A stretch of DNA of 64,000 nt from Streptococcus gwangjuense (GTDB lineage Bacteria > Bacillota > Bacilli > Lactobacillales > Streptococcaceae): NCBI RefSeq assembly GCF_003627155.1, contig NZ_CP032621.1, positions 434,001-498,000 on the forward strand. Reading direction: 5' to 3'. Position numbers and translations under genes: made by a program. This document shows, in pieces, positions 43,898 to 52,237 of this stretch. The notes beneath the pieces were generated by a model. It had not been told where the DNA came from. It ran no database searches and worked only from the letters and a program-made list of their open reading frames with translations. Every line of letters starts with the position of its first letter. Position 1 is the stretch's first letter.

Positions 43898-43934
43898 AGG
43901 GAGCGAAAGATGCTCTCTTTTTGTGGTATAATTG
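43898..43934 (+). terminator. Class III terminator and orphan extended -10 at the array end
   Basis: gggagcg / tgctctc hairpin with T-run, then TGGTATAAT as at the other class III junctions, but here followed by unrelated, non-coding DNA. The stretch 43935-44350 has no open gene I can support. Confidence 0.65.
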
Positions 43935-44081
43935 GACTAGGTTACGAAGGATTTTGTTAAATAGGTAAAAATAGCGAACTATTTATGCCGACAATTGACA
44001 TGCAGAACATTCATACGACGATTTTTTATACTCTATTAAGAAACAGGGAGATTGTGAGATAAAAGATCTATGTGTATGAAC

Positions 44082-44110
44082 TGGACTGTACCCCGAAAGT
44101 TAGGCATAAA
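44082..44110. mobile_element. Possible IS3-type terminal sequence (remnant)
   Basis: ggactgtaccccgaaagtta resembles the IS end at 4222 (tgtactaccccaaaaagttg). No transposase is attached. Low confidence. Confidence 0.35.
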
Positions 44111-44244
44111 GGATATAACACTTGGGGAATTTCATAATTTAGTTTAATAAAGATGAGGTAACTTAGCAATTTGAGAAAAAATTTAGGCCTTGAGTACAGT
44201 AAATGAGAATACTTTCACTCTTGTCTATGGTAGAATGATGGTAG

Positions 44245-44312
44245 CTCATAAAACTTTTTTTGGTAACTAGTTCGTTCAATTCTATTTTACTAGAAAATTT
44301 TATGAGTTTTTA
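44245..44312. repeat. Inverted repeat / terminator-like hairpin at the island right end
   Basis: CTCATAAAA (44245-44253) pairs with TTTTATGAG (44298-44306), followed by tttttatt. No adjacent gene on the left reads into it, so it may be left from lost DNA. Confidence 0.45.
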
Positions 44313-44350
44313 TTGTGCAATTAGATTGTATAATCAAGATAGAAAAAGTC

Positions 44351-44377
44351 ATTAGAGCAAAAAATGGAAAGAAATGA
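44351..44377 (+). repeat. Right copy of the 27-bp direct repeat bounding the T7SS island
   Basis: Same 27 bases as 5837-5863 apart from one A/G change. It ends 8 bp before the TGG of the prfB extended -10, so the repeat contributes the -35 region of prfB. Confidence 0.8.
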
Positions 44378-44384
44378 TAGATTA

Positions 44385-44393
44385 TGGTATAAT
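44385..44393 (+). promoter_or_regulatory. Extended -10 promoter of prfB
   Basis: TGGTATAAT, 25 bp before the prfB ATG, which has an aaaggag ribosome binding site. Confidence 0.6.
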
Positions 44394-44418
44394 AAAACGA
44401 TACAATAAAGGAGTATTT

Positions 44419-45514
44419 ATGGACATTTCAGAAATTCGTCAGAAAATTGACGCCAATCGTGAAAAATTAGCTTCTTTCAGGGGGTCTCTTTGACCTCGAA
44501 GGTTTAGAGGAAGAGATTGCCATCTTGGAAAACAAGATGACAGAACCTGATTTTTGGAACGATAATATCGCGGCCCAAAAAACGTCGCAAGAATTAAATG
44601 AATTAAAAAACACCTACAACACCTTCCACAAAATGGAAGAGTTGCAGGATGAAGTTGAAATTTTATTAGACTTTTTAGCTGAAGATGAGTCGGTGCATGA
44701 AGAATTGGTTGAACAGTTGTCAGAACTGGATAAGATGATGACCAGTTACGAGATGACCTTGCTCTTGTCAGAACCTTATGACCATAATAATGCGATTTTG
44801 GAAATCCATCCAGGATCCGGTGGTACTGAGGCTCAGGACTGGGGTGATATGTTGCTTCGTATGTACACTCGCTATGGAAATGCTAAAGGCTTTAAAGTGG
44901 AAGTATTGGATTACCAAGCAGGAGATGAAGCTGGTATTAAGTCAGTAACCCTATCATTTGAAGGACCTAATGCCTATGGTCTTCTCAAGTCAGAAATGGG
45001 GGTACACCGTTTGGTGCGAATTTCACCATTTGACTCTGCTAAACGTCGCCATACCTCTTTCACATCTGTAGAAGTGATGCCAGAATTAGATGATACCATT
45101 GAAGTGGAAATCCGTGAAGATGATATCAAGATGGATACCTTCCGTTCAGGTGGTGCTGGTGGACAAAACGTCAATAAAGTTTCCACAGGTGTACGTTTAA
45201 CACATATTCCTACTGGAATTGTTGTCCAATCAACGGTTGATCGTACCCAGTATGGAAATAGAGATCGAGCTATGAAGATGTTGCAGGCTAAGCTCTATCA
45301 AATGGAGCAAGAAAAGAAAGCTGCGGAAGTCGATTCCCTCAAGGGTGAGAAAAAGGAAATCACATGGGGAAGCCAAATCCGTTCATATGTTTTCACGCCT
45401 TATACTATGGTAAAAGATCATCGAACTAGCTTTGAAGTTGCGCAGGTAGATAAGGTTATGGATGGGGACCTAGATGGTTTTATCGATGCCTACCTCAAGT
45501 GGCGAATCAGCTAA
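44419..45514 (+). CDS. prfB: Peptide chain release factor 2 with programmed +1 frameshift
   Basis: RF2 recognises UGA and UAA and releases the finished peptide. The zero frame starts at ATG 44419 and reaches an in-frame TGA at codon 25 (44491-44493). The protein continues in the +1 frame from GAC at 44492, giving about 365 residues. The GGQ motif is present ([11 protein letters not shown]), with the surrounding class I release factor core. A +1 shift at the early UGA gives autoregulation: low RF2 causes slow UGA decoding and more shifting. It is followed by ftsE, as is usual in streptococci. Confidence 0.97.
44478..44494 (+). promoter_or_regulatory. prfB +1 frameshift signal
   Basis: Internal Shine-Dalgarno-like agggggt a few bases upstream of the slippery ctt tga c, matching the classical prfB arrangement. 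The shift skips the T at 44491. Confidence 0.95.
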
Positions 45515-45531
45515 GATAGAAAGGAACTCAC

Positions 45532-46224
45532 ATGTCAATCATTGAAATGAGAGATGTCGTCAAAAAGTATGATAATGGAACGACAGCTTTGCGAGGTGTC
45601 TCAGTCACTGTTGAACCCGGGGAATTTGCCTATATCGTAGGTCCGTCAGGAGCTGGGAAATCAACATTTATTAGAGCTTTGTACCGTGAAGTAAAAATCG
45701 AAAAAGGAAGCTTAACTGTTGCTGGTTTTAATCTGGTTAAAATTAAAAAGAAAGATGTCCCTCTCCTACGTCGTAGTGTTGGGGTTGTCTTCCAAGATTA
45801 TAAACTGTTACCAAAGAAAACCGTTTATGAAAATATTGCTTATGCAATGGAAGTTATTGGTGAGAGCCGCCGTAATATCAAAAAACGTGTTATGGAAGTT
45901 TTAGACTTGGTTGGATTGAAGCATAAGGTTCGTTCTTTCCCAAATGAACTTTCAGGGGGAGAACAGCAACGGATTGCGATAGCACGTGCCATTGTAAACA
46001 ATCCAAAAGTATTGATTGCGGACGAACCAACAGGAAACTTGGACCCAGATAATTCATGGGAAATTATGAACTTGCTGGAACGCATCAATCTCCAAGGTAC
46101 AACTGTCTTGATGGCTACCCACAACAGTCAGATTGTAAATACCTTGCGCCACCGTGTCATTGCCATTGAAAATGGCCGTGTCGTTCGTGACGAAGCTAAA
46201 GGAGAATATGGATACGATGATTAG
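45532..46224 (+). CDS. ftsE: Cell division ABC ATPase FtsE
   Basis: 230 residues with Walker A GPSGAGKST, signature LSGGEQQR, Walker B LIADEPTGNLD and the H-loop (MATHN). FtsE forms a membrane complex with FtsX that in pneumococci activates the peptidoglycan hydrolase PcsB at the septum. It has an aaaggaac-type ribosome binding site 17 bases after prfB and overlaps ftsX. Confidence 0.96.
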   Translation: MSIIEMRDVVKKYDNGTTALRGVSVTVEPGEFAYIVGPSGAGKSTFIRALYREVKIEKGSLTVAGFNLVKIKKKDVPLLRRSVGVVFQDYKLLPKKTVYENIAYAMEVIGESRRNIKKRVMEVLDLVGLKHKVRSFPNELSGGEQQRIAIARAIVNNPKVLIADEPTGNLDPDNSWEIMNLLERINLQGTTVLMATHNSQIVNTLRHRVIAIENGRVVRDEAKGEYGYDD

Positions 46225-47143
46225 TAGATTTTTTCGTCATTTATTTGAATCGTTAAAAAGTTTGAAACGAAATGGCTGGATGACAGTAGCTGCTGTCAGT
46301 TCAGTTATGATTACTTTGACCTTGGTTGCAATATTTGCATCTGTTATCTTTAATACGGCTAAACTAGCTACAGATATTGAAAATAATGTTCGAGTAATGG
46401 TATACATTCGTAAGGACGTAGCTGATAATAGTGAGACGATTGAAAAAGAAGGTCAAACTGTTACAAATAACGACTACCATAAGGTATATGATGCTTTGAA
46501 AGGTATGTCAACCGTTAAAAGTGTTACGTTTTCAAGTAAAGAAGAACAATATGAAAAGTTGACAGAAACAATGGGGGACAACTGGAAAATCTTTGAAGGC
46601 GATGCCAATCCTCTCTATGATGCATATATCGTTGATACCAATACACCAAGTGATGTAAAGACAGTAGCAGAAGAGGCTAAAAAAATCGAAGGTGTATCAG
46701 AAGTTCAAGATGGTGGTGCTAATACAGAACGCTTGTTTAAGTTAGCCTCATTTATTCGTGTTTGGGGACTAGTTATCGCTGGATTATTGATTTTCATTGC
46801 GGTGTTCTTGATTTCTAATACTATACGTATCACCATCATTTCACGAAGCCGTGAAATTCAAATCATGCGTTTAGTAGGTGCTAAGAATGGCTATATCCGC
46901 GGGCCTTTCTTGCTTGAAGGTGCCTTCATTGGTTTGCTTGGAGCAACACTTCCATCAGTTTTGGTATTTATTGTCTATAAAATGGTTTACCAATCGGTTA
47001 ATAAGTCATTGGTTGGTCAGAACCTTTCGATGATATCACCAGAAATATTCAGTCCACTGATGATTGCTCTATTATTTGTGATTGGAATTTTTATCGGTTC
47101 AATCGGATCAGGAATTTCAATGCGCCGATTCCTGAAAATCTAA
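46217..47143 (+). CDS. ftsX: Cell division membrane protein FtsX
   Basis: 308 residues. The start MISRFFRHLFESLKSLKRNG at 46217 matches what I recall for pneumococcal FtsX; an in-frame ATG at 46208 would add three residues. There is one N-terminal span (about 25-48), a large extracellular loop (about 55-195) and three C-terminal spans. This is the topology of FtsX, whose outer loop engages PcsB. It overlaps ftsE by 8 bases. Confidence 0.95.
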   Translation: MISRFFRHLFESLKSLKRNGWMTVAAVSSVMITLTLVAIFASVIFNTAKLATDIENNVRVMVYIRKDVADNSETIEKEGQTVTNNDYHKVYDALKGMSTVKSVTFSSKEEQYEKLTETMGDNWKIFEGDANPLYDAYIVDTNTPSDVKTVAEEAKKIEGVSEVQDGGANTERLFKLASFIRVWGLVIAGLLIFIAVFLISNTIRITIISRSREIQIMRLVGAKNGYIRGPFLLEGAFIGLLGATLPSVLVFIVYKMVYQSVNKSLVGQNLSMISPEIFSPLMIALLFVIGIFIGSIGSGISMRRFLKI

Positions 47144-47164
47144 AATAAAATAGAAGTATATTTG

Positions 47165-47190
47165 AGGAGATTTTAATATCTCCTTTTTTA
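47165..47190 (+). terminator. Terminator of the prfB-ftsEX unit
   Basis: aggaga / tctcct stem with an 8-base loop and T6. Confidence 0.8.
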
Positions 47191-47234
47191 CTACAAAAAT
47201 TTTAGAAAAAAGTCTACTTTTTTTTATAAAAGCC

Positions 47235-47303
47235 TTTACAAAAAAAATTAAAGTGGTATAATTAATACATAGTTAAGTGCAAACGTTTTCGTAAAACGTT
47301 TGC
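47235..47303 (+). promoter_or_regulatory. ptsG promoter with 25-bp palindrome downstream
   Basis: TTTACA (47235-47240) and TATAAT (47257-47262) with 16-bp spacing. A perfect palindrome with 11-bp arms GCAAACGTTTT / AAAACGTTTGC around CGT occupies 47279-47303, at roughly +10 from the transcription start. It looks like a cre-type or other repressor operator that would block transcription. Confidence 0.7.
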
Positions 47304-47328
47304 CTAAATAAAAATAAAGGAGATTTGA

Positions 47329-49509
47329 ATGATGAAAGATACATTCAAAAATGTCTTGTCTTTCGAGTTTTGGCAGAAATTCGGTAAGGCTTTGATGGTG
47401 GTTATCGCGGTTATGCCGGCTGCTGGTTTGATGATTTCAATCGGTAAGTCTATCGTAATGATTAACCCAACTTTTGCACCACTTGTAGTTACAGGTGGAA
47501 TTCTTGAGCAAATTGGTTGGGGGGTTATCGGTAACCTTCACATTTTGTTTGCCCTAGCAATTGGAGGAAGCTGGGCTAAGGAACGCGCTGGTGGTGCTTT
47601 CGCCGCTGGTCTTGCCTTCATCTTGATTAACCGTATCACTGGTACAATCTTTGGTGTATCAGGAGATATGTTGAAAAATCCAGATGCTATGGTCACAACT
47701 CTCTTTGGTGGTTCAATCAAAGTTGCTGATTACTTCATCAGTGTTCTTGAAGCTCCAGCATTGAACATGGGTGTGTTTGTAGGGATTATCTCAGGTTTTG
47801 TAGGGGCAACTGCTTATAATAAATACTACAACTTCCGTAAACTTCCTGATGCACTTTCATTCTTTAACGGGAAACGTTTTGTACCATTTGTAGTTATTCT
47901 TCGTTCAGCAATCGCTGCAATTCTACTTGCTGCCTTCTGGCCAGTAGTTCAAACAGGTATCAATAGCTTTGGTATCTGGATTGCCAACTCACAAGAAACT
48001 GCTCCAATCCTTGCACCATTCTTGTATGGTACTTTGGAACGTTTGCTCTTGCCATTTGGTCTTCACCATATGTTGACTATCCCAATGAACTACACAGCTC
48101 TTGGTGGTACTTATGACATTTTAACTGGTGCAGCTAAAGGTACTCAAGTATTTGGTCAAGACCCACTATGGCTTGCATGGGTAACAGACCTTGTTAACCT
48201 TAAAGGTACTGATGCAAGTCACTACCAACAATTGTTAGATACTGTTCACCCAGCTCGTTTTAAAGTTGGACAAATGATCGGTTCATTCGGTATCTTGATG
48301 GGTGTGATCGTGGCTATCTACCGTAATGTCGATGCTGATAAGAAACATCAATATAAAGGTATGATGATTGCGACAGCTCTTGCAACATTCTTGACAGGGG
48401 TTACTGAACCAATCGAATACATGTTCATGTTTGTAGCAACACCTATGTACCTTGTTTACTCACTTGTTCAAGGTGCTGCCTTCGCTATGGCTGACGTAGT
48501 AAACCTACGTATGCACTCATTCGGTTCAATCGAGTTCTTGACTCGTACACCTATTGCGATTAGCGCTGGTATCGGTATGGATATCGTTAACTTTATCTGG
48601 GTAACTGTTCTCTTTGCTGTAATCATGTACTTTATCGCAAACTTCATGATTCAAAAATTCAACTACGCAACTCCAGGACGTAACGGAAATTACGAAACTG
48701 CTGAAGGTTCAGAAGAAGCTAACAGCGAAGTGAAAGTTGCAGCAGGTTCTCAAGCTGTAAACATTATTAACCTTCTTGGTGGACGTGCAAACATCGTTGA
48801 TGTTGATGCATGTATGACTCGTCTTCGTGTAACTGTAAAAGATGCTGACAAAGTCGGTGATGCAGAACAATGGAAAGCAGAAGGAGCTATGGGTCTTGTC
48901 ATGAAAGGACAAGGAGTTCAAGCTATCTACGGTCCAAAAGCAGACGTATTGAAATCTGATATCCAAGATATCCTTGATTCAGGTGAAATTATTCCTGAAA
49001 CTCTTCCAAGTCAAATGACAGAAGCACAACAAAACACTGTACACTACAAAGGTGTAACAGAGGAAGTTTACTCAGTAGCTGACGGTCAAGTTGTTGCTTT
49101 GGAACAAGTAAAAGATCCAGTATTTGCTCAAAAAATGATGGGCGACGGATTTGCTGTAGAACCTGCAAATGGAAACATTGTATCTCCAGTTTCAGGTACT
49201 GTATCAAGCATCTTCCCTACAAAACATGCTCTTGGTCTTGTGACTGAAGCGGGTCTTGAAGTACTTGTTCACATTGGTTTGGACACAGTAAGTCTTGAAG
49301 GAAAACCATTTACTGTTCATGTAGCTGAAGGACAAAAAGTTGCAGCAGGTGATCTTCTTGTCACAGCTGACTTGGATGCTATCCGTGCAGCAGGTCGTGA
49401 AACTTCAACAGTGGTTGTCTTCACAAATGCTGAAGCTATTAAATCAGTTAAATTAGAAAAAACAGGTTCTCTTGCAGCTAAAACAGCAGTTGCTAAAGTA
49501 GAATTGTAA
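47329..49509 (+). CDS. ptsG: Glucose-type PTS transporter subunit IICBA
   Basis: 726 residues. A membrane IIC domain (about 1-430; glucose-family motifs GVTEPIEYMFMF and AFAMADVVNLRMHS) is followed by IIB (about 460-540) with phosphocysteine C495 in DACMTRLRV, and a IIA domain (about 590-726) with H648 in VLVHIGLDTV. One protein thus imports and phosphorylates the sugar. The order C-B-A and the IIC sequence fit glucose or a related hexose; glucosamine or maltose cannot be excluded. It stands alone with its own promoter and terminator. Codon use is strongly biased, as expected for a highly expressed gene. Confidence 0.93.
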   Translation: MMKDTFKNVLSFEFWQKFGKALMVVIAVMPAAGLMISIGKSIVMINPTFAPLVVTGGILEQIGWGVIGNLHILFALAIGGSWAKERAGGAFAAGLAFILINRITGTIFGVSGDMLKNPDAMVTTLFGGSIKVADYFISVLEAPALNMGVFVGIISGFVGATAYNKYYNFRKLPDALSFFNGKRFVPFVVILRSAIAAILLAAFWPVVQTGINSFGIWIANSQETAPILAPFLYGTLERLLLPFGLHHMLTIPMNYTALGGTYDILTGAAKGTQVFGQDPLWLAWVTDLVNLKGTDASHYQQLLDTVHPARFKVGQMIGSFGILMGVIVAIYRNVDADKKHQYKGMMIATALATFLTGVTEPIEYMFMFVATPMYLVYSLVQGAAFAMADVVNLRMHSFGSIEFLTRTPIAISAGIGMDIVNFIWVTVLFAVIMYFIANFMIQKFNYATPGRNGNYETAEGSEEANSEVKVAAGSQAVNIINLLGGRANIVDVDACMTRLRVTVKDADKVGDAEQWKAEGAMGLVMKGQGVQAIYGPKADVLKSDIQDILDSGEIIPETLPSQMTEAQQNTVHYKGVTEEVYSVADGQVVALEQVKDPVFAQKMMGDGFAVEPANGNIVSPVSGTVSSIFPTKHALGLVTEAGLEVLVHIGLDTVSLEGKPFTVHVAEGQKVAAGDLLVTADLDAIRAAGRETSTVVVFTNAEAIKSVKLEKTGSLAAKTAVAKVEL

Positions 49510-49516
49510 TACACTT

Positions 49517-49550
49517 GAGGTTGGAAGCTGTTTTCCAACCTCTTATTTTG
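49517..49550 (+). terminator. Terminator of ptsG
   Basis: gaggttggaa / ttccaacctc stem followed by ttatttt. Confidence 0.8.
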
Positions 49551-49560
49551 GGAGAAAAGC

Positions 49561-50376
49561 ATGAAATTTTTAACACTCAATACTCATAGCTGGATGGAAA
49601 AAGAAGCTGAGAAAAAATTCCAGCTCTTGCTTGAAAATATTCTTGATAAAGATTATGATTTGATTTGTTTCCAAGAAATCAATCAGGAGATTACTTCGCC
49701 AGAGGTTGAGGTTAATGACCTTTATCAAGCTGTGCCAGCTGCTGAGCCTATTCACCAAGACCATTATGTTAGACTTTTGGTTGAAAAGTTGTCAGAGCAA
49801 GGAAAAGATTACTACTGGACTTGGGCCTATAACCATATCGGTTATGACCGCTACCATGAAGGTGTGGCTATCTTGTCTAAAACACCTATTGAAGCAAGAG
49901 AAATTTTGGTTTCAGATGTGGATGATCCAACAGACTATCATACTCGCCGTGTCGCCCTGGCTGAAACTGTAGTTGATGGTAAGGAGCTTGCAGTTGCAAG
50001 TGTCCACCTTTCTTGGTGGGATAAAGGTTTCCAAGAAGAATGGGCACGATTTGAGGCTGTCTTGAAAGAATTGAACAAGCCACTTTTACTAGCTGGAGAT
50101 TTCAACAACCCAGCTGGTCAGGAAGGTTACCAAGCTATTTTATCTAGTCCATTAGGCTTACAAGACGCATTTGAAGTTGCTCAAGAGAAAAGTGGTAGCT
50201 ATACTGTTCCACCAGAAATTGATGGCTGGAAGGGAAATACAGAGCCCCTTCGAATCGACTATGTTTTTACCACTAAGGAGTTAGCGGTAGAAAATTTACA
50301 TGTCGTATTTGATGGCAACAAGAGTCCACAAGTTAGTGATCACTATGGCTTGAATGCTATTTTGAACTGGAAATAA
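49561..50376 (+). CDS. Endonuclease/exonuclease/phosphatase family protein
   Basis: 271 residues with the family's metal and catalytic signature spread along the chain: LNTHSW near the start, FQEIN (Glu about 40), the VHLSWWDK segment, GDFNNP, and the C-terminal SDHYGL. Members cleave phosphodiesters of nucleic acids or lipids such as sphingomyelin. No signal peptide is seen, so a cytosolic enzyme is likely. It sits after the ptsG terminator with ribosome binding site gggagaa. Confidence 0.85.
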   Translation: MKFLTLNTHSWMEKEAEKKFQLLLENILDKDYDLICFQEINQEITSPEVEVNDLYQAVPAAEPIHQDHYVRLLVEKLSEQGKDYYWTWAYNHIGYDRYHEGVAILSKTPIEAREILVSDVDDPTDYHTRRVALAETVVDGKELAVASVHLSWWDKGFQEEWARFEAVLKELNKPLLLAGDFNNPAGQEGYQAILSSPLGLQDAFEVAQEKSGSYTVPPEIDGWKGNTEPLRIDYVFTTKELAVENLHVVFDGNKSPQVSDHYGLNAILNWK

Positions 50377-50383
50377 TGACTGA

Positions 50384-50418
50384 AAAGAGGTTGGAATTAT
50401 AACATTCCAGCTTTTTTC
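50384..50418 (+). terminator. Terminator after EEP gene
   Basis: Imperfect aaaagaggttggaat / attccagctttttt hairpin with T-run. Confidence 0.65.
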
Positions 50419-50480
50419 TGACTAGAAAAGCTACTGGAAATAGCCTAAATAAGTGAGACTACTGTAATGGAATAAAATAT

Positions 50481-50488
50481 GGTATAAT
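50481..50488 (+). promoter_or_regulatory. Extended -10 promoter of the helicase gene
   Basis: TGGTATAAT ending at 50488, 28 bp before the ATG; no clear -35. Confidence 0.5.
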
Positions 50489-50516
50489 TGATAAGATAGA
50501 TAGAATCGAGGATATT

Positions 50517-51860
50517 ATGTCATTTACGAAATTTCAATTTAAAAAATATATTAGTGAAGCATTGGAGGAGTTGAAATTTACAACTCCAACAGAGGTGCAA
50601 GATAAGTTGATTCCTATTGTTTTGGCAGGTCGTGACCTAGTCGGTGAATCAAAAACAGGTTCGGGTAAGACTCATACTTTCTTGTTGCCGATTTTCCAGC
50701 AATTAGATGAAACTAGTGATAGTGTACAGGCAGTCATTACTGCACCGAGCCGTGAGTTGGCTACTCAGATTTACCAAGCAGCTCGTCAGATTGCAGCCCA
50801 CTCAGAGGTGGAAGTTCGTGTGGTTAATTATGTGGGTGGTACAGATAAGGCTCGCCAGATTGAAAAATTAGCAAGTAACCAGCCTCATATTGTTATCGGA
50901 ACACCTGGCCGTATTTATGACTTAGTTAAGTCTGGTGACCTAGCTATTCACAAGGCTAAGACCTTTGTGGTTGATGAGGCAGATATGACCTTAGATATGG
51001 GATTCTTAGAAACTGTTGATAAGATTGCTGGAAGCCTTCCAAAAGACCTGCAATTCATGGTCTTCTCAGCAACTATCCCACAAAAACTGCAACCATTCTT
51101 GAAAAAATACTTATCAAATCCTGTTATGGAGAAAATCAAGACCAAAACGGTCATTTCTGATACCATTGATAATTGGTTGATTTCGACCAAGGGCCGAGAT
51201 AAGAATGCTCAAATTTACCAATTGACTCAGTTGATGCAACCGTATTTGGCAATGATTTTTGTTAACACTAAAATGCGTGCTGATGAATTGCATTCATATC
51301 TGACTGCTCAAGGCTTGAAGGTGGCAAAAATCCATGGGGATATTGCCCCTCGTGAGCGCAAACGTATCATGAACCAGGTGAAAAATCTGGATTTTGAGTA
51401 TATTGTCGCAACAGATTTGGCAGCACGTGGGATTGATATTGAAGGTGTCAGCCATGTCATCAATGATGCCATTCCGCAAGATTTGTCTTTCTTCGTGCAC
51501 CGTGTTGGTCGTACTGGACGAAATGGCCTACCAGGTACAGCTATTACTCTTTATCAGCCAAGTGATGACTCGGATATCCGTGAGTTGGAGAAATTGGGAA
51601 TCAAGTTTACTCCTAAGATGGTCAAAGACGGGGAATTTCAAGATACTTATGACCGTGATCGTCGTGCCAATCGTGAGAAAAAACAAGATAAACTTGATAT
51701 CGAAATGATTGGTTTGGTTAAAAAGAAAAAGAAAAAAGTCAAACCAGGTTATAAGAAGAAAATTCAATGGGCGGTTGATGAAAAGCGCCGCAAAACCAAA
51801 CGCGCTGAAAATCGTGCTCGTGGCCGTGCAGAGCGTAAAGCAAAACGCCAAACATTTTAA
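50517..51860 (+). CDS. DEAD-box RNA helicase (CshB-like)
   Basis: 447 residues. In order: Q-motif region FTTPTEVQDKLIP, Walker A SKTGSGKT, PSRELA, TPGRI, the VDEADM DEAD box, SAT (VFSATIP), ATDLAARGIDI and HRVGRTGR. The C-terminal tail is very rich in Lys and Arg (from about residue 385), typical for RNA binding. Such helicases remodel structured RNA in ribosome assembly and mRNA decay, especially in the cold. CshB is the closest type I recall, on the basis of the short basic tail. Confidence 0.88.
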   Translation: MSFTKFQFKKYISEALEELKFTTPTEVQDKLIPIVLAGRDLVGESKTGSGKTHTFLLPIFQQLDETSDSVQAVITAPSRELATQIYQAARQIAAHSEVEVRVVNYVGGTDKARQIEKLASNQPHIVIGTPGRIYDLVKSGDLAIHKAKTFVVDEADMTLDMGFLETVDKIAGSLPKDLQFMVFSATIPQKLQPFLKKYLSNPVMEKIKTKTVISDTIDNWLISTKGRDKNAQIYQLTQLMQPYLAMIFVNTKMRADELHSYLTAQGLKVAKIHGDIAPRERKRIMNQVKNLDFEYIVATDLAARGIDIEGVSHVINDAIPQDLSFFVHRVGRTGRNGLPGTAITLYQPSDDSDIRELEKLGIKFTPKMVKDGEFQDTYDRDRRANREKKQDKLDIEMIGLVKKKKKKVKPGYKKKIQWAVDEKRRKTKRAENRARGRAERKAKRQTF

Positions 51861-51863
51861 TAG

Positions 51864-51897
51864 AAAAAGTTGGAGTACTGAGCTCCAACTTTTTTTA
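51864..51897 (+). terminator. Terminator of the helicase gene
   Basis: aaagttggag / ctccaacttt stem and T-run. Confidence 0.9.
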
Positions 51898-51961
51898 TTT
51901 ATGAGAACGAAATATCTACATTGAAACACTACATTATAGACTGCAAATTGCGTTTAAAAAT

Positions 51962-52234
51962 GGTATAATGGTAAAGTTATATAGTCCCGATAAGATGGTA
52001 GGTATTTATCACTAAGAGTTTTCCTATCAGTACTTTGCAACTCGCAAAGAATGACGGCTCCAAAGTCGCTCATCATTCTACGGATGCCGCTATAGGGCGG
52101 TCATCCTATGCGCCTTACTAGCTTTAGAAATAAAAAAGTATCGTTTTTATTTCTTACGCGTTGTAACTCTTAGAAAATGAAAATACCTATCAGTACTTTG
52201 TAACTCTATAACACTATTTTTAAGGGGGGACATT
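51962..52234 (+). promoter_or_regulatory. SMK-box (SAM-III) riboswitch of metK with large helix insertion
   Basis: After an extended -10 (TGGTATAAT, about 51961-51969) comes agtcccgataagatgg (51983-51998), and near the gene cctatcagtactttgtaact (52186-52205) and the Shine-Dalgarno aagggggga (52222-52230). These are the conserved parts of the SMK box, in which SAM makes the RNA sequester the ribosome binding site of SAM synthetase. Between them lies an insertion of about 180 nt that can close as a long helix: aggtattt (52000-52007) with aaatacct (52181-52188), then ctaagagtt with aactcttag. This fills the 377-bp gap before metK. Confidence 0.8.
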
Positions 52235-52237
52235 TTT

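Noticed and set aside
5864..44350. Searched the island for an integrase, a tRNA attachment site or a complete transposase
   Set aside because: None found; the 27-bp direct repeat is the only boundary signal, so I do not call it an integrative element.
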